The position numbers and the translations under genes are program-made. This document shows positions 46,321 to 56,773 of a stretch of 64,000 nt of DNA, piece by piece. Under the pieces are notes generated by a model. It was not told the DNA's origin. It worked only from the letters and a program-made list of their open reading frames with translations, and searched no databases. Source of the stretch: Providencia rettgeri (GTDB lineage Bacteria; Pseudomonadota; Gammaproteobacteria; Enterobacterales; Enterobacteriaceae); assembly GCF_041075285.1 (NCBI RefSeq), contig NZ_CP163512.1, forward strand, positions 4,286,955 to 4,350,954. The letters are read 5' to 3'. Each line of letters starts with the position of its first letter. The first letter of the stretch is position 1.

Positions 46321-48237
46321 ATGGGTAAAATTATTGGTATCGACTTGGGTACAACTAACTCATGCGTTGCAATTATGGATGGTACTACTGCTCGTGTTCT
46401 GGAGAACAGTGAGGGTGATAGAACGACTCCTTCCATCATTGCGTACACTCAAGATGGTGAAATTTTAGTTGGTCAGCCAGCAAAACGTCAGGCTGTCACC
46501 AACCCAGAAAATACATTATTTGCAATCAAACGTTTGATTGGTCGTCGTTTCCAAGACGAAGAAGTTCAGCGCGACGTTTCTATCATGCCATACAAAATTA
46601 TTGCGGCAGATAACGGCGATGCTTGGTTAGATGTGAAAGGCCAAAAAATGGCTCCACCACAAGTTTCAGCTGAAGTTCTGAAAAAAATGAAGAAAACAGC
46701 GGAAGATTACTTGGGTGAACCTGTAACAGAAGCAGTAATTACCGTTCCTGCATACTTCAACGATGCTCAGCGTCAAGCGACTAAAGATGCGGGTCGTATC
46801 GCTGGTTTAGATGTAAAACGTATCATCAACGAACCAACAGCGGCGGCATTGGCCTACGGTTTAGATAGAGAAGTTGGTAACCGTACAATCGCTGTTTACG
46901 ACTTAGGTGGTGGTACATTCGACTTATCAATCATCGAAATCGATGAAGTTGATGGTGAAAAAACCTATGAAGTTCTGGCAACCAATGGTGATACTCACTT
47001 AGGTGGTGAAGACTTCGATACACGTTTAATCAACTATTTAGTTGAAGAATTTAAGAAAGAACAAGGTGTTGACCTGCGTAACGATCCGTTAGCAATGCAA
47101 CGTCTGAAAGAATCTGCGGAAAAAGCGAAAATCGAGCTCTCTTCTGCACAACAAACGGATGTGAACCTGCCATACATCACCGCTGATGCGACAGGGCCAA
47201 AACATATGAACATCAAAGTGACTCGTGCAAAATTAGAGTCACTGGTAGAAGACTTAGTTAAGCGTTCAATGGAGCCTGTGAAAGTTGCTCTGCAAGACGC
47301 AGGTTTAAGCGTGAGTGAAATCAACGACGTTATTTTAGTCGGTGGTCAAACGCGTATGCCAATGGTTCAAAAAGTGGTTGCTGACTTCTTTGGTAAAGAG
47401 CCACGTAAAGATGTTAACCCTGATGAAGCCGTTGCAATGGGTGCTGCTGTACAAGGTGGTGTTTTAGCGGGTGATGTTAAAGACGTTCTGTTACTTGACG
47501 TAACACCACTGTCTTTAGGTATCGAAACTATGGGTGGTGTGATGACTTCGTTAATTTCGAAGAACACAACCATTCCAACAAAACACAGCCAAGTGTTCTC
47601 AACTGCAGAAGATAACCAAGCAGCCGTGACTATCCATGTTCTGCAAGGTGAACGTAAACGTGCGAGTGATAACAAATCACTGGGTCAGTTTAACTTAGAT
47701 GGTATTCAACCAGCACCACGCGGTATGCCACAAATTGAAGTGACTTTCGACATCGATGCGGATGGTATTTTGCATGTATCGGCGAAAGACAAAAACAGTG
47801 GTCGTGAGCAAAATATCACCATTAAGGCTTCTTCAGGTCTGAACGATGAGGAAATCGAAAAAATGGTACGTGACGCGGAAGCGAATGCGGAAGCTGACCG
47901 TAAGTTTGAAGAGTTAGTGCAGGTTCGTAACCAAGCTGACCAATTGATCCACGGTACACGTAAACAAATCGAAGAAGCGGGTGATAAATTACCTGCTGAC
48001 GATAAAGCGAATATCGAAAAAGCAACATCTGAGTTAGAAGCTGCTGCGAAAGGTGAAGATAAAGCCGATATCGAAGCGAAAATCCAAGCTTTAGTCACTG
48101 CATCTGCAAAACTTCTGGAAATCGCACAGCAACAAGCTCAAGCTCAAGCGGGCGGTGCAACTGACGCTGAAGCGAAGAAAGATGATGATGTTGTTGATGC
48201 TGAGTTTGAAGAAGTTAACGACAAAGACAAAAAATAA
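46321..48237 (+). CDS. dnaK: Chaperone DnaK (Hsp70)
   Basis: 638 residues, identical to the E. coli length. ATPase domain with [12 protein letters not shown], the adenosine-site [14 protein letters not shown] [13 protein letters not shown] and GGQTRMP; substrate-binding domain with the interdomain linker [14 protein letters not shown]; helical lid ending [11 protein letters not shown]. It works with DnaJ and GrpE in folding and in sigma-32 control. The start follows GGAG about 9 nt upstream. Confidence 0.98.
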   Translation: MGKIIGIDLGTTNSCVAIMDGTTARVLENSEGDRTTPSIIAYTQDGEILVGQPAKRQAVTNPENTLFAIKRLIGRRFQDEEVQRDVSIMPYKIIAADNGDAWLDVKGQKMAPPQVSAEVLKKMKKTAEDYLGEPVTEAVITVPAYFNDAQRQATKDAGRIAGLDVKRIINEPTAAALAYGLDREVGNRTIAVYDLGGGTFDLSIIEIDEVDGEKTYEVLATNGDTHLGGEDFDTRLINYLVEEFKKEQGVDLRNDPLAMQRLKESAEKAKIELSSAQQTDVNLPYITADATGPKHMNIKVTRAKLESLVEDLVKRSMEPVKVALQDAGLSVSEINDVILVGGQTRMPMVQKVVADFFGKEPRKDVNPDEAVAMGAAVQGGVLAGDVKDVLLLDVTPLSLGIETMGGVMTSLISKNTTIPTKHSQVFSTAEDNQAAVTIHVLQGERKRASDNKSLGQFNLDGIQPAPRGMPQIEVTFDIDADGILHVSAKDKNSGREQNITIKASSGLNDEEIEKMVRDAEANAEADRKFEELVQVRNQADQLIHGTRKQIEEAGDKLPADDKANIEKATSELEAAAKGEDKADIEAKIQALVTASAKLLEIAQQQAQAQAGGATDAEAKKDDDVVDAEFEEVNDKDKK

Positions 48238-48346
48238 TGCCCTTAGCGGGCGCAGTAGCTGTAGCTAAAATGGTTAATAGTTACTGATACCGGATACGGG
48301 CGTTGAGGGAACTCTGCGCCCGTTCCGCATGTTAAGGGTAAATTGA
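48238..48346 (+). other. dnaK-dnaJ spacer with a GC-rich hairpin
   Basis: 109 bp containing CGGGCG/CGCCCG (about 48296-48325). E. coli has a small RNA (tpke11) annotated at this place; here only the position and the hairpin support an equivalent, so the call is tentative. Confidence 0.35.
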
Positions 48347-49486
48347 ATGGCAAAAAGAGACTTTTATCAGGTTTTAGAACTTGAAAAGAATGCTTCAGAA
48401 AAAGACATTAAAAGAGCGTATAAGCGCTTAGCAATGAAATACCATCCTGACCGTAATCAGGGTAATAAAGACGAATCTGAAGAAAAATTTAAAGAAATTA
48501 AAGAAGCTTACGAAGTGCTTTCCGATGAGCAAAAACGTGCCGCTTATGACCAATACGGTCATGCCGCATTTGAACAAGGCGGAATGGGCGGCGGTGGCGG
48601 CTTTGGTGCTGGTGCGGACTTTAGCGATATCTTTGGTGACGTCTTCGGTGATATTTTCGGAGGCGGTCGCAGACAGCAACGCCCAAGCCGTGGCTCTGAT
48701 CTGCAGTATAACATGGAACTGACTCTTGAAGAGGCTGTCCGTGGAGTGACCAAAGAAATTCGTATTCCAACGCTAGAAACCTGTGATGTATGCCATGGTA
48801 ATGGTGCGAAACCGGGAACCAGTGCAGACACCTGTCCTACCTGTCATGGTATGGGGCAAGTTCATATGCGCCAAGGCTTTTTCTCAGTGCAGCAACCTTG
48901 TCCAACTTGTCACGGACGTGGAAAAGTTATCAAAGATCCATGCAATAAATGTCATGGTCATGGTCGTGTTGAAAGATATAAAACATTGTCAGTTAAAATC
49001 CCTGCGGGTGTTGATACTGGCGATCGTGTTCGCTTATCCGGTGAAGGTGAAGCTGGCGAAAAAGGAGCTCCAGCGGGAGATTTATTCGTTCAGGTTCGTG
49101 TATTACCTCATCATATTTTTGAACGTGATGGTAATAACCTGCATTGTGAAGTGCCAATCAATTTTGCGGATGCGGCATTAGGTGGTGAAATAGAAGTGCC
49201 AACACTTGATGGTCGTGTGAAGTTAAAAATTCCTGCTGAGACACAAACCGGTAAAATTTTCCGTATGAAAGGAAAAGGCGTGAAATCGGTGCGCGGTGGT
49301 CTGCAAGGTGATTTGATGTGCCACATTGTTGTTGAAACTCCAGTGAAACTGAATGAGAAACAAAAAGCATTACTCAAAGAGTTTGGTGAATCTTTAGGTG
49401 GCAAAGGTGGGGAGAAAAATAGCCCTCGCTCGAAAAGTTTCTTAGATGGCGTTAAAAAATTCTTTGATGATTTAACCAATAAATAA
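48347..49486 (+). CDS. dnaJ: Co-chaperone DnaJ (Hsp40)
   Basis: 379 residues. The J-domain has the HPD motif in YHPDRNQG (residue about 33), followed by a Gly/Phe-rich linker, four zinc-binding repeats ([32 protein letters not shown]), and the C-terminal substrate domains. It stimulates DnaK ATPase and delivers substrates. It shares the heat-shock operon with dnaK. Confidence 0.98.
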   Translation: MAKRDFYQVLELEKNASEKDIKRAYKRLAMKYHPDRNQGNKDESEEKFKEIKEAYEVLSDEQKRAAYDQYGHAAFEQGGMGGGGGFGAGADFSDIFGDVFGDIFGGGRRQQRPSRGSDLQYNMELTLEEAVRGVTKEIRIPTLETCDVCHGNGAKPGTSADTCPTCHGMGQVHMRQGFFSVQQPCPTCHGRGKVIKDPCNKCHGHGRVERYKTLSVKIPAGVDTGDRVRLSGEGEAGEKGAPAGDLFVQVRVLPHHIFERDGNNLHCEVPINFADAALGGEIEVPTLDGRVKLKIPAETQTGKIFRMKGKGVKSVRGGLQGDLMCHIVVETPVKLNEKQKALLKEFGESLGGKGGEKNSPRSKSFLDGVKKFFDDLTNK

Positions 49487-49510
49487 TCGGTTAATCATTG
49501 GCTAAATTAG

Positions 49511-49547
49511 AATGGCTGGTCTGTGATACGCAGAACCAGCCATTTTT
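49511..49547 (+). terminator. Intrinsic terminator after dnaJ
   Basis: Stem AATGGCTGGT/ACCAGCCATT with a following T-run, between the convergent genes dnaJ and the amidohydrolase. Confidence 0.85.
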
Positions 49548-49550
49548 ATG

Positions 49551-50951
49551 TTATTTAACCACTTCTCCGCTTGCGATAACCGTTTCGCGTACTTTATTTG
49601 CAAAATCCTGAGCTTCTTTGATAATGACTTTTTCATCAGCAGTGAGTAACTTACGGTCTTTCATTAAAACTTTACCATCAACAATGGTATGACGAACGTT
49701 GGCACCATTCGCCCCATAGACGAGTGCGGCATATGGGCTATACATAGGCACCATATTTGGTGATTTAGTATCAATAACAATAATATCAGCAAGCTTACCC
49801 GCTTCAAGTGAACCTAATTTTTCTTCCATATGCAGAACTTTAGCGGATCCTTTGGTGGCTAATTCGACCACGGTTAGTGGTGGCATCGCCGCTCGGTCTT
49901 TGTTTTCCAGTTTATGAATTTTGCCAACTAAATTCAGCTCATTTAATGTTGTTAGCGTATTGCTCGACATCGGTCCATCTGTTCCTAACCCCACGCGAAT
50001 ACCTTTTTCTAACATGGTGATGACAGGGGCAACGCCTTTAGCTGATTTAGTATTCGCACTAATATTATGTGCAACACCGACATCGTATTGTTTCAGTAAA
50101 TCTAGATCTTGTTCATTTACCATAATCGCATGGGCAGCAATAACTTTATTATTCAGCGCACCGATATCGGCCATGTATTGAACGGGGCTTTTTCCACCAG
50201 TACGTTTAGCGATCTCTTCTTGCTCACGATCGGTTTCCGCTAAGTGGATCATCACTGGAACATTTAACGCTTGAGATAATTTCGAAATTTGCTGTAAATG
50301 CTCAGTTGAGTTGGTATATGGGGCATGAGGTGCAAAAGCAGGGGTTATGCGAGGATGATCTTTATATTGATTAATAAAGTTTACTGCATATTGAATGCCT
50401 TCATCCGCATTTTGTGCATCAGCAACAGGAAATTGGATCACGGATTCACCCAAAACAGCCCTTAGACCAACCTTATCCACTGTTTTTGCCACTTCGTCTT
50501 CAAAGTAGTACATATCGACGTAAGTTGTGACGCCACCTTTAATCATCTCAATATTAGCAAGGTTTGCTCCGACACGAACCATTTCACGGCTTACCATTTT
50601 ACTTTCCAAAGGAAAAATATAGCGATGTAAACGGTCAGGAACATCATCCGCGAGTGAACGAAAAACGGTCATAGAAGCATGCGTGTGGGTATTAATCAGA
50701 CCTGGCATAACAATGTCACCATCGACATTTAACACATTCGGTGCTTGATATTCTTTAACGAGCTCAGGGCCCCCGACGGCGATAATTTTATTTTCTTTAA
50801 TGACGATTGTGCCATTTTCGATAATATGATTTTTAGCATCCATCGTTAAAACAGTACCATCAACGATCATAATATCCGCTGGTGTGGTAGAAAAACTTGC
50901 AAAAGAAGCTGTTATTGTTGCAAGTGCTAATAAAGACTTTGTAAAAGACAT
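49551..50951 (-). CDS. Exported amidohydrolase of the chlorohydrolase / SAH-MTA deaminase group
   Basis: 466 residues. Metal-dependent hydrolase barrel with NTHTHASMT (first His pair), AFAPHAPYTNS, MIHLAETDREQ, IAAHAIMVN and VGLGTDGPMSSN, the pattern of the TrzN/AtzA and S-adenosylhomocysteine/methylthioadenosine deaminase family. The N-terminus MSFTKSLLALATITASFASF looks like a signal peptide, unusual for this mainly cytoplasmic group, and suggests a periplasmic enzyme. It stands between dnaJ and an EamA permease; both are on the minus strand. The substrate (purine nucleoside, aminated heterocycle or other) cannot be read from the sequence. Confidence 0.82.
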   Translation of the reverse strand: MSFTKSLLALATITASFASFSTTPADIMIVDGTVLTMDAKNHIIENGTIVIKENKIIAVGGPELVKEYQAPNVLNVDGDIVMPGLINTHTHASMTVFRSLADDVPDRLHRYIFPLESKMVSREMVRVGANLANIEMIKGGVTTYVDMYYFEDEVAKTVDKVGLRAVLGESVIQFPVADAQNADEGIQYAVNFINQYKDHPRITPAFAPHAPYTNSTEHLQQISKLSQALNVPVMIHLAETDREQEEIAKRTGGKSPVQYMADIGALNNKVIAAHAIMVNEQDLDLLKQYDVGVAHNISANTKSAKGVAPVITMLEKGIRVGLGTDGPMSSNTLTTLNELNLVGKIHKLENKDRAAMPPLTVVELATKGSAKVLHMEEKLGSLEAGKLADIIVIDTKSPNMVPMYSPYAALVYGANGANVRHTIVDGKVLMKDRKLLTADEKVIIKEAQDFANKVRETVIASGEVVK

Positions 50952-51361
50952 TATTACCTCATATCTAAATGAAAAATCAGGTTTTACTTTTTATAAAAGA
51001 TGAAAGCTAATATCGTGACGAGTCCATTTTTTTACCCATATTTCTGTGGATACACCATCATGTGCTTGCACTGAAACTCCATGTAAAATAAGGGAGTCAT
51101 ATTGACTAAATTGCGCCGTAACAACAGGTTCAGTGAGCCGCTTTTCTATTTCACTTTGCTTGAAACGTACCACAATATCATTATCAGATTAAATTTGTTG
51201 TCGAGTCATCTATTCAAACGGTTAATGAATATATTAGCGGAAGAAGCAACCATGTACCTCATGGCATCTGTCTGTTCTTGGCCTATCGCATTTTGTGTTT
51301 TTTCTTCTTGTAATAGCAAAATGCAAGGGATTAACATTTATTTTCAGTCCATTAGCGTAGG
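50952..51361. other. Gap between the EamA permease and the amidohydrolase
   Basis: 410 bp with no firm gene. A 60-codon minus-strand frame (50991-51173, QYDSLILHGVSVQAHDG) looks somewhat protein-like and could be a relic, but it has no clear start or ribosome-binding site. The amidohydrolase promoter must lie here. Confidence 0.4.
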
Positions 51362-52210
51362 TTAACTACTGAGTTTGGCAAGTAAAACACCCGATAAAAT
51401 AACGATACAGGCAAGAACTCGCATTAGGCTGAATTTCTCTTTTAAAAAGACAATCGAAAGGAACATTGCAAATAGCACACTGGTTTCCCTGATTGCTGCC
51501 ACCATCACAATAGGTGCTTGGCTCATTGCCCAAATAGCAATGCCATAGCTTACCAGTTGCATTAGTCCACCTAACAAACCAGAGCGCCAATATTGTTGTA
51601 TGCCTATGATGAGTGTTCTGCGATATTTGATAATACCGGGAATGGTTAAAACGATACCATTTAATAAAAAGAGCCAAAGTGTATATACCACAGGATCTTC
51701 ATTGGCTCGTGCACCGTGACCATCTGAAAGCGTATAGCAGGCAGTAAAAAAGGCAGTACATAAAGCAAAAGTTAATGCTTTTCCTTTGATATTTAATGTG
51801 AATTTTCGCCCTGCAAAGGCAATTAATATAACACCACTAATGATAAACAATATGCCAATAAAGCCCATCAATGAAATAAATTCGTTGAATAATAAGGCAC
51901 CAAGTAATGCCGTAATTAAGGGGGCAGACCCCCGTGAAATAGGGTAAATCTGGCTCAAATCACCGTATATATAGGCTTGGCTTAAAAAGTAGGTATAGCC
52001 AATGTGAAACAAGACGGATAATGCCAACCAGTGCACGGCTTCAGGTGAAGGCAACCCCAACCAAAGTATTGCCGGGATCGCTAATATGCCTGAAAAAAAC
52101 GAAATCATGACGAGCCCAAAAAAGCGATCATTACCAAATTTAACTAAGGCGTTCCAGCTGGCATGGCAAAACGCAGCAAAAAGGACGGCTAATAATACGT
52201 AACTTGTCAT
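51362..52210 (-). CDS. EamA/DMT-family permease
   Basis: 282 residues with about ten membrane segments in two EamA repeats, beginning VLLAVLFAAFCHASWNALVKFG, a common EamA N-terminus, and ending with a conserved helix VLACIVILSGVLLAKL. Such permeases export or import small metabolites such as amino acids or nucleosides; no substrate can be assigned. It is upstream of the exported amidohydrolase on the same strand but 410 bp apart, so operon membership is unsure. Confidence 0.85.
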   Translation of the reverse strand: MTSYVLLAVLFAAFCHASWNALVKFGNDRFFGLVMISFFSGILAIPAILWLGLPSPEAVHWLALSVLFHIGYTYFLSQAYIYGDLSQIYPISRGSAPLITALLGALLFNEFISLMGFIGILFIISGVILIAFAGRKFTLNIKGKALTFALCTAFFTACYTLSDGHGARANEDPVVYTLWLFLLNGIVLTIPGIIKYRRTLIIGIQQYWRSGLLGGLMQLVSYGIAIWAMSQAPIVMVAAIRETSVLFAMFLSIVFLKEKFSLMRVLACIVILSGVLLAKLSS

Positions 52211-52611
52211 AAATAAAGAATAAAGGTTAGTTTTTTGTTTGAAAAATAAAGCAAATAGTTTTTGCGAAGCGCCTTACAAAACGCTTGTAACCAGTCTCCC
52301 ACATTAAAAATTGTTGCGAAACCCCTCGAAGATAAAAAAGAGATGATTGATAGGTGATTGCATGTGGATTACCGAAAAAGTAGATTACAAAAAACGTGAA
52401 AAATTGAACTTATAAAGTCACTTTTTTAAAAAATTTATTATTTGTTTTTATAAAAATTGTCTATAGTGAAATTAACGTTTTATTATCATTTTGAGTGATC
52501 TCTAACCTAAACTGATCGTTAATTCCGAGTGTTAATGGATAAATAAACGATTTTTTACGAATTAATAATTAGCATAATATTAACATTCAAAAAATATTGA
52601 GGTTAAATGAA
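52211..52611. other. EamA-nhaA divergent intergenic region
   Basis: 401 bp, AT-rich. I see no gene. It should hold the nhaA promoter and, by family knowledge, NhaR-binding sites, but no clear motif was recognised. Confidence 0.5.
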
Positions 52612-53787
52612 ATGACAGCAATTATTCGTAAATTTTTAAGGTTAGAAGCAGCAGGGGGCTTACTCCTGATTATTGCTGCCATAGTTGCTTTGATTATGGC
52701 TAATACGCCATTACAAGGGATTTATCAGCAATTTTTGAATATTCCAGTATCGATTAAAATTTCTGAGTTTGGGTTAGATAAGCCATTAATTTTATGGATT
52801 AATGATTTTCTAATGGCTATATTTTTCTTAGTCGTGGGCTTGGAGGTTAAGCGTGAATTATTGGAAGGATCCCTAGCTGGTCGTGATAAAGCGATATTTC
52901 CAGCAATTGCAGCATTAGGTGGGATGATTGCACCTGCCTTACTTTATCTGCTTTTTAATGGTGGAAATGAAATTACTCAACAGGGTTGGGCTATCCCTGC
53001 GGCAACAGATATTGCATTTGCATTAGGGGTAATGGCGCTATTAGGTAAGCGTGTACCTACGGAATTAAAAGTGTTTTTGTTAGCGCTCGCCATTATTGAT
53101 GACCTTGGCGTTATCGTGATTATTGCCTTTTTCTATACAAGTTCTGTTTCACTGGTTGCGCTCAGTTTAGCCGCACTCTGTATTGCCATATTGGCAGCGA
53201 TGAATTGGCGTCAAGTTGAGAATACCGCAGCCTACCTAGTGATAGGGCTTGTGTTGTGGGTATGTATATTAAAGTCCGGTGTTCATGCAACGTTGGCAGG
53301 GGTTATTGTGGGGTTCTTAATTCCCTTACGAGGGACAAACCAAACCAAACCTTCAGAAGAACTTGAGCACGTTTTACACCCGTGGGTTGTCTATTTAATT
53401 TTGCCCATTTTTGCATTTGCTAATTCAGGTGTGCAATTGCAAGGTGTGACTCTTGATGGTTTATTGAGCCCACTACCGCTTGGCGTGGCCGTTGGGCTGA
53501 TATTTGGTAAGCCAATTGGTATTTTCTTATTCAGTTGGGTTTCGGTAAAACTTGGTTTTGCAAAATTACCTGAGTCGATTAATTTGAAGCAAGTTTTTGC
53601 CGTTTCAGTGCTATGTGGGATCGGTTTTACTATGTCTATTTTTATAACCGGCCTCGCATTTGATGGAATGGATGAGGTATATAGTACTTACTCACGTTTA
53701 GGTATTTTGATTGGTTCGACAGTTGCGGCACTAATGGGCTATTTTATGTTAAGGGCGGTCTTACCGAAACAAAAACAATTAGCGTGA
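52612..53787 (+). CDS. nhaA: Na+/H+ antiporter NhaA
   Basis: 391 residues from the ATG at 52612 (GAGG 9 nt upstream); a TTG five codons earlier is in frame but less likely. The ion-binding aspartate pair is in [12 protein letters not shown] (two adjacent Asp, about residue 163). Other conserved NhaA segments are [28 protein letters not shown] and [12 protein letters not shown]. It exports Na+ using the proton gradient. nhaR follows on the same strand. Confidence 0.96.
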   Translation: MTAIIRKFLRLEAAGGLLLIIAAIVALIMANTPLQGIYQQFLNIPVSIKISEFGLDKPLILWINDFLMAIFFLVVGLEVKRELLEGSLAGRDKAIFPAIAALGGMIAPALLYLLFNGGNEITQQGWAIPAATDIAFALGVMALLGKRVPTELKVFLLALAIIDDLGVIVIIAFFYTSSVSLVALSLAALCIAILAAMNWRQVENTAAYLVIGLVLWVCILKSGVHATLAGVIVGFLIPLRGTNQTKPSEELEHVLHPWVVYLILPIFAFANSGVQLQGVTLDGLLSPLPLGVAVGLIFGKPIGIFLFSWVSVKLGFAKLPESINLKQVFAVSVLCGIGFTMSIFITGLAFDGMDEVYSTYSRLGILIGSTVAALMGYFMLRAVLPKQKQLA

Positions 53788-53980
53788 ACGAGAGTTATAA
53801 AGTAATTTAATTAATTATTAGTAAGAATTTCCGAACTAATATTCTATGATATATCGTGGTGTATCTTATTGAAGATACACTGCGGTACATATAATAAAAG
53901 CGCCTGAGTCATGGGGTACAGGTAGATATGTATGGTGAATAACGCCAAAGGTTGTTATTGACGGTACAAAAGGAATCGAT

Positions 53981-54898
53981 ATGCGGGTTTCACATTTAAA
54001 TTTTAACCATCTTTACTACTTTTGGCATGTATGTAAAGAAGGCTCCGTCGTTGGAGCAGCAGAAGCACTTTACTTGACCCCTCAGACTATTACGGGGCAG
54101 ATAAAGGCGCTAGAAGAGCGCTTAGGTGGTAAATTATTTAAGCGGCAAGGGCGCGGTTTAGTGCCTTCTGAGCTTGGGCAATTAATTTTTCGCTATGCAG
54201 ACAAAATGTTTATGCTTAGTCAGGAAATGCTGGATATTGTCAACTACAGCAGAGAATCTAATTTATTATTTGATGTTGGTGTTGCGGATACACTATCAAA
54301 ACAGTTAGTGAGCCGAATTTTAGAAACGACGGTTGTTGAACATGAACAGATTCATTTGCGTTGTTTTGAATCAACTCATGAACTGTTATTAGAACAGCTT
54401 AGCCAACATAAACTGGATATGATTTTATCGGATTGTCCTGTGGATTCATCGCAACAGGAGGGGCTGTTCTCTGTAAAATTGGGTGAATGCAATATGAGCT
54501 TTTTTTGTCGTCAGCCAATTCCGAAAAAGCCATTTCCAGAGTGCCTCGAAGAACGCCGCTTACTTATTCCAGGCAGACGCTATCTATTAGGTCGACATAT
54601 CTTAGCTTGGATACGGAATAAAAACTTACAAGTTGAGGTATTAGGTGAATTCGATGATGCCGCGTTAATGAAAGCGTTTGGTATGCATTATAATGCGATT
54701 TTTGTTGCACCCTCACAATATACACCTGACCTGCTCGGTGGGGAGGACATTGTCGAGTTAGGGCGATTAGAAAATGTAAAAGAAGAATATTACGTTATTT
54801 TTGCAGAAAGAATGATCCAGCATCCAGCGGTGCAGCGAGTTTGTAATAAAGACTTTTCAGAATTATTTTCTGTGCCATTCGATAGGTTAGAGCAATAA
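53981..54898 (+). CDS. nhaR: LysR-type activator NhaR
   Basis: 305 residues. The N-terminal helix-turn-helix ([20 protein letters not shown], residues 20-39) and the start [17 protein letters not shown] are typical of NhaR; the rest is the LysR effector domain. It activates nhaA in response to sodium. It lies 193 bp after nhaA; a small perfect hairpin (GTGTATCTT/AAGATACAC, 53859-53880) is in the gap. Confidence 0.94.
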   Translation: MRVSHLNFNHLYYFWHVCKEGSVVGAAEALYLTPQTITGQIKALEERLGGKLFKRQGRGLVPSELGQLIFRYADKMFMLSQEMLDIVNYSRESNLLFDVGVADTLSKQLVSRILETTVVEHEQIHLRCFESTHELLLEQLSQHKLDMILSDCPVDSSQQEGLFSVKLGECNMSFFCRQPIPKKPFPECLEERRLLIPGRRYLLGRHILAWIRNKNLQVEVLGEFDDAALMKAFGMHYNAIFVAPSQYTPDLLGGEDIVELGRLENVKEEYYVIFAERMIQHPAVQRVCNKDFSELFSVPFDRLEQ

Positions 54899-54910
54899 AC
54901 TGAGCAAACA

Positions 54911-54937
54911 AAAAAACCGGCCAAGGCCGGTTTTTTT
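54911..54937. terminator. Bidirectional terminator between nhaR and rpsT
   Basis: Palindrome AACCGGCC/GGCCGGTT flanked by A-run and T-run, so it can serve both convergent genes. Confidence 0.9.
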
Positions 54938-54956
54938 AGCTAATCAAGAAGCTAAA

Positions 54957-55217
54957 TTACATTGCTTTGATTTGAGCAACTAAGTTAGCTTTATGACGTG
55001 CTGCTTTATTTTTGTGGATCAGGCCTTTAGAGGCATGACGATCAACAATAGGTTGCATGTCATTGAATGCTTTCTGAGCAGCTTCTTTATCGCCAGCAGC
55101 GATAGCAAGGTAAACTTTCTTGATAAAAGTACGTACCATAGAGCGACGGCTAGCATTGTGCTGGCGACGTTTCTCTGACTGGATGGCACGTTTCTTAGCT
55201 GATTTGATATTAGCCAA
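54957..55217 (-). CDS. rpsT: 30S ribosomal protein S20
   Basis: 86 residues, with [20 protein letters not shown] at the N-terminus and the basic helical body. The start codon is TTG (55217), as in E. coli, where the weak start is needed for autogenous control by S20. GGGAG lies about 8 nt upstream. Confidence 0.96.
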   Translation of the reverse strand: MANIKSAKKRAIQSEKRRQHNASRRSMVRTFIKKVYLAIAAGDKEAAQKAFNDMQPIVDRHASKGLIHKNKAARHKANLVAQIKAM

Positions 55218-55806
55218 GGTCCAACTCCCAAATGTATTCTATTGAGGACAATTCAAAGGTCGAGGAATATGCCCTTTCGCCCTGCATTTGTCAATGGATT
55301 TGTGCAAATAAACATCGTGTACTTCGATGCTCATGCGTTGTGAATGGTGCAAGATTCTATCAGCAAATATGAGAAGAATACAGATCTTAGCGTGAAAAAA
55401 TGCGTAATTGATGTCAGAAAATTAAAAACAATCATGATAGAAAAAAAATTTAGCCCATCAATCAGAGGGGTGTATGATAATTGCTCGTTAATTGATTGCT
55501 TATTAGCCACAAAATATGTTTAGCTATCGGCAATAATGATAAAACGATAAAAATTTAATATTTTTAGAGACCTCGGGGCAAATTTGTTGTATTGATAATC
55601 CATTGGTTATCCCAACTTTTTTGATATTCACACCTAAGCGCTCATAGAGGGTAGCAATATAGCTTGCTGTTCACGTAAAATGAATGGCTAATTAAGGTGT
55701 GTAGAGATCAAAAAGATAGGGTTTAATGAAACCTTTTGCGAACTAAGGTTAACCTTATGCGTCGTACAAGGTATAATCCTGCAATTTCCTCGGTATTGAG
55801 CCTGTT
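55218..55806. other. rpsT-ribF divergent intergenic region
   Basis: 589 bp with no gene seen. It contains the ribF promoter (annotated separately) and presumably the rpsT promoters; the rest is AT-rich without recognisable structure. Confidence 0.6.
55749..55777 (+). promoter_or_regulatory. Sigma-70 promoter of ribF
   Basis: -35 TTAACC (55749-55754), 17-bp spacer, consensus -10 TATAAT (55772-55777), 29 bp before the ribF start codon. Confidence 0.7.
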
Positions 55807-56745
55807 ATGGAGCTAATTCGCGGTATACAGAATATCCGGGCGTGCCATCATGGTTGCGTGCTGACTATTGGTAATTTTGACGGTGTCCATCGTGGACACC
55901 AAATGTTACTTCAAAATTTGAAATGCAAGGGTAAGGAACTTGGCTTACCTACGGTTGTGATGATTTTTGAACCGCAACCACTTGAATTTTTTATTGGTGA
56001 CAAAGCGCCTGCGCGTTTGACACGGTTGCGAGATAAAGTGAAATACCTCGCTGATAGCGGTATTGACTACCTTCTCTGTGTCGAATTTAATCAGCACTTT
56101 GCCTCTTTAACACCTGCTGAGTTTGTCTCTGATTTACTCGTTGACAAGTTAGGGGTGAAATATCTCGCCATCGGTGATGATTTCCGTTTTGGGAAAAATC
56201 GTATGGGGGATTTCGCGTTTTTGCAACAAGCGGGTAAAGAGCTAGGTTTCGAGGTAGCCGATACGGAAAGCTTTTGTGACTCAGGTCTTCGTATTAGTAG
56301 CACCGCAATCCGTAAGGCGATTCAAGATAATGACCTTGAATTAGCGGAAAACCTATTAGGGCATGCTTATCGTATTAGCGGGCGAGTGGTCCATGGTAAT
56401 CGGCTTGGTAGAACGATAGGTTTTCCGACGGCAAACCTACCGTTAAAACGTTTGGTCACACCGGTTACAGGTGTGTATGCTGTAGAAGTTTACGGTCTAG
56501 GTGATAAGCCTTTACCGGGTGTGGCGAATATCGGCACACGACCGACTGTATCTGGAAAAGGAACGCAGTTAGAAGTTCATCTGATTGATGCCTCTATGGA
56601 TTTATACGGGCGTCATATCGATGTAGTGTTACGTAAGAAATTACGTGATGAGCAGCGGTTTGCTTCGTTGGAAGCGCTTAAGGAGCAAATTGCTAATGAT
56701 GTAATTGCAGCTAGAGAGTATCTCACTGCAATAGGAATCAGATAA
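55807..56745 (+). CDS. ribF: Bifunctional riboflavin kinase / FAD synthetase
   Basis: 312 residues. The N-terminal FAD synthetase has the nucleotidyltransferase motif TIGNFDGVHRGHQ (about residue 21) and RISSTAIR; the C-terminal riboflavin kinase domain contains GRTIGFPTANLPLK and GVANIGTRPTV. It makes FMN and FAD. ileS starts 28 nt after the stop, followed by lspA, fkpB and ispH in the classical cluster. Confidence 0.97.
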   Translation: MELIRGIQNIRACHHGCVLTIGNFDGVHRGHQMLLQNLKCKGKELGLPTVVMIFEPQPLEFFIGDKAPARLTRLRDKVKYLADSGIDYLLCVEFNQHFASLTPAEFVSDLLVDKLGVKYLAIGDDFRFGKNRMGDFAFLQQAGKELGFEVADTESFCDSGLRISSTAIRKAIQDNDLELAENLLGHAYRISGRVVHGNRLGRTIGFPTANLPLKRLVTPVTGVYAVEVYGLGDKPLPGVANIGTRPTVSGKGTQLEVHLIDASMDLYGRHIDVVLRKKLRDEQRFASLEALKEQIANDVIAAREYLTAIGIR

Positions 56746-56773
56746 TTTAGCGGAAAATTGGAACTGAGAATCG

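Noticed and set aside
48783..49181. 132-codon frame inside dnaJ
   Set aside because: It is a shadow of the dnaJ zinc-finger coding region in another frame.
51102..51365. 87-codon plus-strand frame before the EamA gene
   Set aside because: No ribosome-binding site, no recognisable composition or domain; it probably arises by chance.
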